DNA of 8,527 bases. Source: Firmicutes bacterium CAG:110. Its GTDB lineage: Bacteria > Bacillota > Clostridia > Oscillospirales > Oscillospiraceae. The number at the start of each line of letters is the position of its first letter. The stretch's first letter is position 1. Positions 5,587 through 8,527 of this stretch are shown piece after piece. A program made the translations under genes and the position numbers. The notes below the pieces were generated by a model that made no database searches, was not told the DNA's origin, and worked only from the letters and a program-made list of their open reading frames with translations. Location of the stretch: positions 1 through 8,527 of the forward strand of contig HF987996.1 of the NCBI GenBank assembly GCA_000434635.1. Direction: 5' to 3'.

Positions 5587-6714
5587 TTATTTCTTGATGG
5601 CGGCATCTGCCGACTGCTTGAGAATAGACACGTCGCCGCTCATGGCGCTTACTTCGATCTTGCAGTGTCCGTCGCCGCAGACGTAGCTCTTATTCTTCTT
5701 TACGGTGGGGAAGTCAGAGGAAAAGTCGCTGCTCATGGCGTCCAGACTGACGGTGAAGCCCGCGTCTTCGGGCAGGGTGAGGGCCAGGCCGCCGGACATG
5801 GAGTCCATTTTCACCTTGTCGGGAACATTCTCCAGCACGCCGGTAAAGCTGGCGGAGGCGGCCTCAAAGTCCAGCTCGTTCAGGCTTCCGGAAAATGTGA
5901 CGTCTCCGGAGGCGGTGTCCACGTCCAGACTGCTGACCGTGCAGTTTTCAAATTTGGCGGTGCCGCTGGCGGAGTCGATCTCCATCTCCCGGATGATCAT
6001 GTCGCGGACGGTCAGATCGGTGGAAGCGGTGTCGAGTTCCAGAGAATCACAGACCCAGCCCCGGGGAACGGTGACGGTCAGGTCTTTGCTGCCGTCGCCA
6101 AAGTGAAGGCCAAAGCCGGCGATGCTGCTGTCCTTGCTGTATTGGATAACCAGTTCGTCGCCGGACTGCTTCCAGACCATCTCATATTTGTCGGTGCCAT
6201 TGCCGGATTCGAGAAAGGTAATTTCCTGCACGTCCCCCGGCTCGACGGTGACGGAACCGGAAATCCATTCGATTTTGATTTCCCGGATGGCAGCGGGGTC
6301 TGCGGAACCGACCGAACCGGTCTGGTTGACACCGTTCAGCTTGAGATACTCAGCATTAATCCAGCCGTCAACCGGGGAGGTGATGTGAATCCAGCTGCTT
6401 CCGCCTACCTCCTCGGAACGGTCAATGACCACATTGTCGCCCACATTCAGTGCGCCGACAGAAGCAGATTGGGTGTTGGGCATGGTGTAGACACTGGTTT
6501 GCGATACCACGGAGACAGAGCGTTCTGCGATGGGAGTATCGGACTGACCCGATGGAGACTCGGAGGCTGCGACATCGGTGCTGTGGTACACCGTATCGGT
6601 GCTGCCGTGGAACATCGCAAAGAGGTTGTTGCCCAGCCCGGCAATGAGGACTGCCAGCAGCACAAAAATCACAACGCTCCAGATGACGATGCGAACGATT
6701 GCATTGCTTTTCAT
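5587..6714 (-). CDS. Membrane-anchored SH3b and DUF4097 beta-repeat protein
   Basis: A 375-residue protein. An N-terminal membrane anchor (about 8-29, IVIWSVVIFVLLAVLIAG) is followed by a Ser/Thr-rich linker. A bacterial SH3-like domain spans about 66-126 (VYTMPNTQSASVGALNVGD ... WIHI ... DGWINAEYL). From about 143 to 366 there is a DUF4097-type beta-strand repeat domain. Its recurring turn motif, D-T/S-A/M-S-G, appears at about 228, 247, 266, 284, 304, 325 and 356, roughly every 19-20 residues, consistent with stacked beta strands. Most of the protein should sit outside the membrane. It is the last gene of the padR operon: the ATG follows the DUF1700 stop by one base, and its AAGGAGG lies inside the upstream gene. 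DUF4097 proteins are commonly paired with DUF1700 and PadR genes. The molecular function is unknown; an envelope-stress role is inference. Confidence 0.85.
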   Translation of the reverse strand: MKSNAIVRIVIWSVVIFVLLAVLIAGLGNNLFAMFHGSTDTVYHSTDVAASESPSGQSDTPIAERSVSVVSQTSVYTMPNTQSASVGALNVGDNVVIDRSEEVGGSSWIHITSPVDGWINAEYLKLNGVNQTGSVGSADPAAIREIKIEWISGSVTVEPGDVQEITFLESGNGTDKYEMVWKQSGDELVIQYSKDSSIAGFGLHFGDGSKDLTVTVPRGWVCDSLELDTASTDLTVRDMIIREMEIDSASGTAKFENCTVSSLDVDTASGDVTFSGSLNELDFEAASASFTGVLENVPDKVKMDSMSGGLALTLPEDAGFTVSLDAMSSDFSSDFPTVKKNKSYVCGDGHCKIEVSAMSGDVSILKQSADAAIKK

Positions 6715-6715
6715 C

Positions 6716-7339
6716 TTATTTATCCTCCTTCAGGTCAAGAATGGCTTTGACCAGCCCCTGCACGGCGGCGGTGATGGGGAAGATCACCCATGTGATGTAC
6801 CATGCGCCCGTGAGGAAGCTGACAATGAAATAGATCGCAAGACCAATTGCCCAGATCAGGCCGTTGATGCTCTTGGCAAGCGCCGACTGGGGAGTACCCG
6901 GCTCGACGTCTGCATTTTCGGTTTCCTTCTTAGCGCCCAGAATGATGAGCACCGTGGCGACGGCCACGAGGGTCAGCGTCCCGCACAGACCCGGAATTCC
7001 CATGTTCCACATACCGCTCAGAACGAACAGCGGGATGGGGCAGAGAATGTACAGTCCAATCGCGATGGCGCGGAGAAGCTTCTTAACCGGGGTGTCCTGC
7101 TCCTCCGGCTTGACCGCCGGGGCGGGCAGGGGAGCGGCACCGGGGGCTCTGCCCAGAATTTCATTGATATCGCCGATGCCCATGATGGCAAGGCGGTAGG
7201 CGGCTTCCGGCGTTTTTCCGGCGGCGATCAGATCGTCGTAGCGGTCTAAGGTGTTTTGCAGGATCTCCTGCCGGGTATCGTCACAATCCGCGGCTCCCGC
7301 GAACAGGAGCTGCACGTACTGAATCAGTTGCTCTCTCAT
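6716..7339 (-). CDS. DUF1700/HAAS-like membrane protein
   Basis: A 207-residue protein. The N-terminal helical domain (about 1-63: MREQLIQYVQLLFAG ... AIMGIGDINEILG) resembles the HAAS/DUF1700 or permease-prefix domain found beside PadR regulators. A proline- and alanine-rich linker follows, then four probable membrane helices at about 88-109, 115-135, 158-177 and 180-200. Its ATG overlaps the padR stop codon (ATGA overlap), with GGAGGAG upstream inside padR, indicating translational coupling. In this gene arrangement the protein is thought to work with the PadR repressor and the DUF4097 partner, but no activity can be read from the sequence. Confidence 0.8.
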   Translation of the reverse strand: MREQLIQYVQLLFAGAADCDDTRQEILQNTLDRYDDLIAAGKTPEAAYRLAIMGIGDINEILGRAPGAAPLPAPAVKPEEQDTPVKKLLRAIAIGLYILCPIPLFVLSGMWNMGIPGLCGTLTLVAVATVLIILGAKKETENADVEPGTPQSALAKSINGLIWAIGLAIYFIVSFLTGAWYITWVIFPITAAVQGLVKAILDLKEDK

Positions 7340-7674
7340 AATTTCTCCTCCACTTCCAGAAGTTTATCCATAATTTCTTTTGTTTCCTGCCATTCTCCCA
7401 GCAGACGGTGGCAGGCTTCCCGTCCTGCGGATGTGATGGTGTAGTAGCGCCGCCGTGCGCCCGCGCCGCTGTCGCCCCAGTATGAGGCGATGTAGCCCAG
7501 CTCCTCCAGCCGCTTGAACGCCGTGTAAAGGGTCGCTTCCTTCAGCTCAAAGCGGTTATTGGAGAGGGTAGAAATGACTTTGTTGATCTCGTAGCCGTAG
7601 CTGTCGCCGCGAAGCAGCCGCGCCAGAATGATGGCGTCGGTATGCCCCCGTATCAAATCACCAGCAATAGACAC
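7336..7674 (-). CDS. PadR family transcriptional repressor
   Basis: A 112-residue winged-helix DNA-binding protein with family landmarks: DAIILARLLRGDSYGYEI near the N-terminus, then LKEATLYTAFKRLEELGYIASYW (recognition helix and turn), and the wing G-A-R-R-R-Y-Y-T-I-T-S-A-G-R. A short C-terminal helix (about 90-112) would form the dimer interface. AAGGAGG (7688-7682) ends only one base before an ATG at 7680, which is too close. The in-frame GTG at 7674 has 7 bases of spacing and is the better start. It is the first gene of a three-gene operon and overlaps the next by four bases. An inverted repeat over its own promoter suggests autorepression. The inducing signal is unknown. Confidence 0.9.
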   Translation of the reverse strand: MSIAGDLIRGHTDAIILARLLRGDSYGYEINKVISTLSNNRFELKEATLYTAFKRLEELGYIASYWGDSGAGARRRYYTITSAGREACHRLLGEWQETKEIMDKLLEVEEKL

Positions 7675-7696
7675 AGGCATCCCTCCTTACGCGAGC

Positions 7697-7725
7697 AGTA
7701 TAACATAAAGTACCTCGTCTGTCAA
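7697..7725 (-). promoter_or_regulatory. Promoter of the padR operon
   Basis: The minus strand shows a perfect TTGACA (7725-7720), a 17-base spacer and TATACT (7702-7697). Transcription should start near 7690, giving a leader of about 16 bases before the GTG start. Confidence 0.85.
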
Positions 7726-7732
7726 GGTACTT
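7708..7732. promoter_or_regulatory. Candidate PadR operator
   Basis: A perfect inverted repeat, AAGTACCT (7708-7715) and AGGTACTT (7725-7732), has a 9-base centre. It overlaps one end of the -35 box and most of the spacer, so a bound dimer would block RNA polymerase. The half-site spacing suits a PadR dimer. Binding itself is inferred. Confidence 0.65.
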
Positions 7733-7780
7733 CATATAAAATAAATACAAGAATCTGAAAAGGAAACACATTGGGCACAG

Positions 7781-7810
7781 AAAAGGCTCCGCGACTGCGC
7801 GCGGAGCCTT
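7781..7810 (-). terminator. Terminator of rlmH
   Basis: AAGGCTCCGCG (7783-7793) and CGCGGAGCCTT (7800-7810) form an 11-base stem with a 6-base loop. On the minus strand the stem is followed by TTCTG, making TTTTC with the last stem bases. It begins 9 bases after the rlmH stop codon. Confidence 0.8.
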
Positions 7811-7819
7811 GAAAGAGGT

Positions 7820-8302
7820 CTATTTATGATACTTGCTTCCCGCCTGAATGGCTTCTGCCCGGTAGAGCTGTTCCAGAACCATAATCCGCGCCAGATGGTG
7901 GGGGAAGGTCATCGCCCCCATGGAAAGACGGAAATCCGCCCTCTGCTTGACCCGGGGAGACATACCGAAGGAGGAGCCGATTAAGAAACAGGCGCTGGAT
8001 TTGCCGGAATTTTTCACGTCCCGGAGCTTGTCCGCGAAGGCTTCGCTGGACAGCGCCTTCCCTTCGGGGGTGAGGACGCAGAACCAGGAACCCTTGGGAA
8101 TTTTGGAGAAGATCAGCTCGGCCTCCTTTTCCAGTCCCGCCTCAATCTCGCCGGGGGAAGGATTTTCGGGAAGCCGGGCTTCCGGCAGCTCGAGAAGCGT
8201 AAAGGCGCAGTATCCGCCCAGACGCTTTTTGTATTCCTCGGCGGCGGAAATGTAGAATTTTTCCTTGAGCTTGCCCATGGTGATCAGGGTGATGCTGAAC
8301 AT
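7820..8302 (-). CDS. rlmH: 23S rRNA (pseudouridine1915-N3)-methyltransferase RlmH
   Basis: A 160-residue SPOUT methyltransferase that modifies pseudouridine 1915 in helix 69 of 23S rRNA on assembled 70S ribosomes. The C-terminal knot is well conserved: FLIGSSFGMSP (106-116), the RADFRLS segment (121-127), MTFPHHLARIMVLEQLYRA (131-149) and the terminal GSKYHK with the typical final Y-H-K. The length is normal. The usual glycine-rich 'IGG..G' loop reads I-G-S-S-F-G here, a mild variant. The start at 8302 is chosen over 8404 because GGGAG lies about 7 bases upstream and MFSITLITMGKLKEKF is the canonical N-terminus. It is monocistronic with its own terminator, divergent from the small gene at 8403. 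Confidence 0.95.
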   Translation of the reverse strand: MFSITLITMGKLKEKFYISAAEEYKKRLGGYCAFTLLELPEARLPENPSPGEIEAGLEKEAELIFSKIPKGSWFCVLTPEGKALSSEAFADKLRDVKNSGKSSACFLIGSSFGMSPRVKQRADFRLSMGAMTFPHHLARIMVLEQLYRAEAIQAGSKYHK

Positions 8303-8328
8303 GGCAAATCTCCCTTCGTTTTTTCTAC

Positions 8329-8357
8329 AGTTTATCATTTCCGGACGGGAAATGCAA
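8329..8357 (-). promoter_or_regulatory. Weak candidate rlmH promoter with internal palindrome
   Basis: The minus strand gives TTGCAT (8357-8352), a 17-base spacer and TAAACT (8334-8329), a poor match at both boxes. A perfect 7-base inverted repeat CATTTCC (8336-8342) / GGAAATG (8348-8354) lies in the spacer and touches the -35 box; it may be an operator or chance. Confidence 0.35.
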
Positions 8358-8402
8358 CATAATTGCCGCCGATGGGCAGACAATAGCCATGGAGGTGAGA
8401 AC

Positions 8403-8504
8403 ATGGCGAAAAAAGAGAAGATCGTGACCGACCCCTTTGGCAGCTACACGGGGCTGGTCAAACACCCGGAGGAAAAGCCGGTGCAGGACGCGGACGATCT
8501 GTAG
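8403..8504 (+). CDS. Small 33-residue hypothetical protein
   Basis: A 33-residue, charged, soluble peptide: basic start MAKKEKIVTDP, centre GSYTGLVKHPEEKP, acidic end VQDADDL. A strong GGAGGTGAG lies 5-8 bases upstream of the ATG at 8403, much better than chance for so short a frame. The D-P-x-G-S-Y-T-G and P-V-Q-D-A-D-D-L pattern recalls small hypothetical proteins seen in clostridial genomes, from memory and unverified. No function is known. It is divergent from rlmH across about 100 bases. A longer in-frame reading from 8265 overlaps rlmH and is not supported. Confidence 0.7.
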   Translation: MAKKEKIVTDPFGSYTGLVKHPEEKPVQDADDL

Positions 8505-8527
8505 GACGAAGGCAGCGGCGGGGAAAC

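Noticed and set aside
5665..6750. 361-residue open frame on the plus strand
   Set aside because: Antisense to the DUF4097 gene; glycine- and histidine-rich composition arises from the complementary repeat codons.

Overview
The window looks like a chromosome segment of a clostridial Firmicute, probably Oscillospiraceae/Ruminococcaceae-like. The evidence is the strong AGGAGG-type ribosome binding sites, the TTGACA/TATAAT promoters, the GC-rich housekeeping genes (rsmE, rlmH, a class II tRNA-Leu) and the padR-DUF1700-DUF4097 operon typical of this group. Species assignment is inference.

Two parts can be separated. Positions 1 to about 4407 are accessory DNA, the eroded remains of a mobilizable or conjugative element. 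From left to right they hold: a stand-alone, AT-rich reverse transcriptase gene (minus strand, 180-1706) with its own extended -10 promoter and a strong terminator; a small membrane protein (1909-2241); a 106-residue unknown protein (2313-2633); a MOBP-type relaxase (2650-3969); and the 3' third of a large serine recombinase (plus strand, about 3973-4407). The recombinase fragment meets the relaxase start codon almost base to base, so the element was rearranged or deleted here. The reverse transcriptase is the most interesting gene. It has the RT palm motifs with N-I-D-D in place of the usual Y-x-D-D, plus a long helical C-terminal region. It lacks visible group II intron, retron or DGR partners. 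This matches the general plan of the Abi/UG ('unknown group') reverse transcriptases, several of which are anti-phage defence systems (DRTs).

From about 4408 to the end the content is core chromosome. A tRNA-Leu(GAG) with encoded CCA (minus) has a perfect consensus promoter and its own terminator, and it is divergent from rsmE (plus). After rsmE comes a stretch of about 160 bases built almost entirely of nested palindromes, then a terminator. Next is a compact minus-strand operon: padR repressor, a DUF1700-like membrane protein, and an SH3b plus DUF4097 surface-type protein. Its promoter carries an inverted repeat over the -35 and spacer, suggesting PadR autoregulation. Last are rlmH (minus) with its terminator and a divergent 33-residue small protein gene (plus).

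Functionally, the right part contributes ribosome modification (RsmE on 16S, RlmH on 23S), translation (tRNA-Leu) and an envelope-associated PadR circuit. The left part contributes mobilization remnants and a probable defence cargo.
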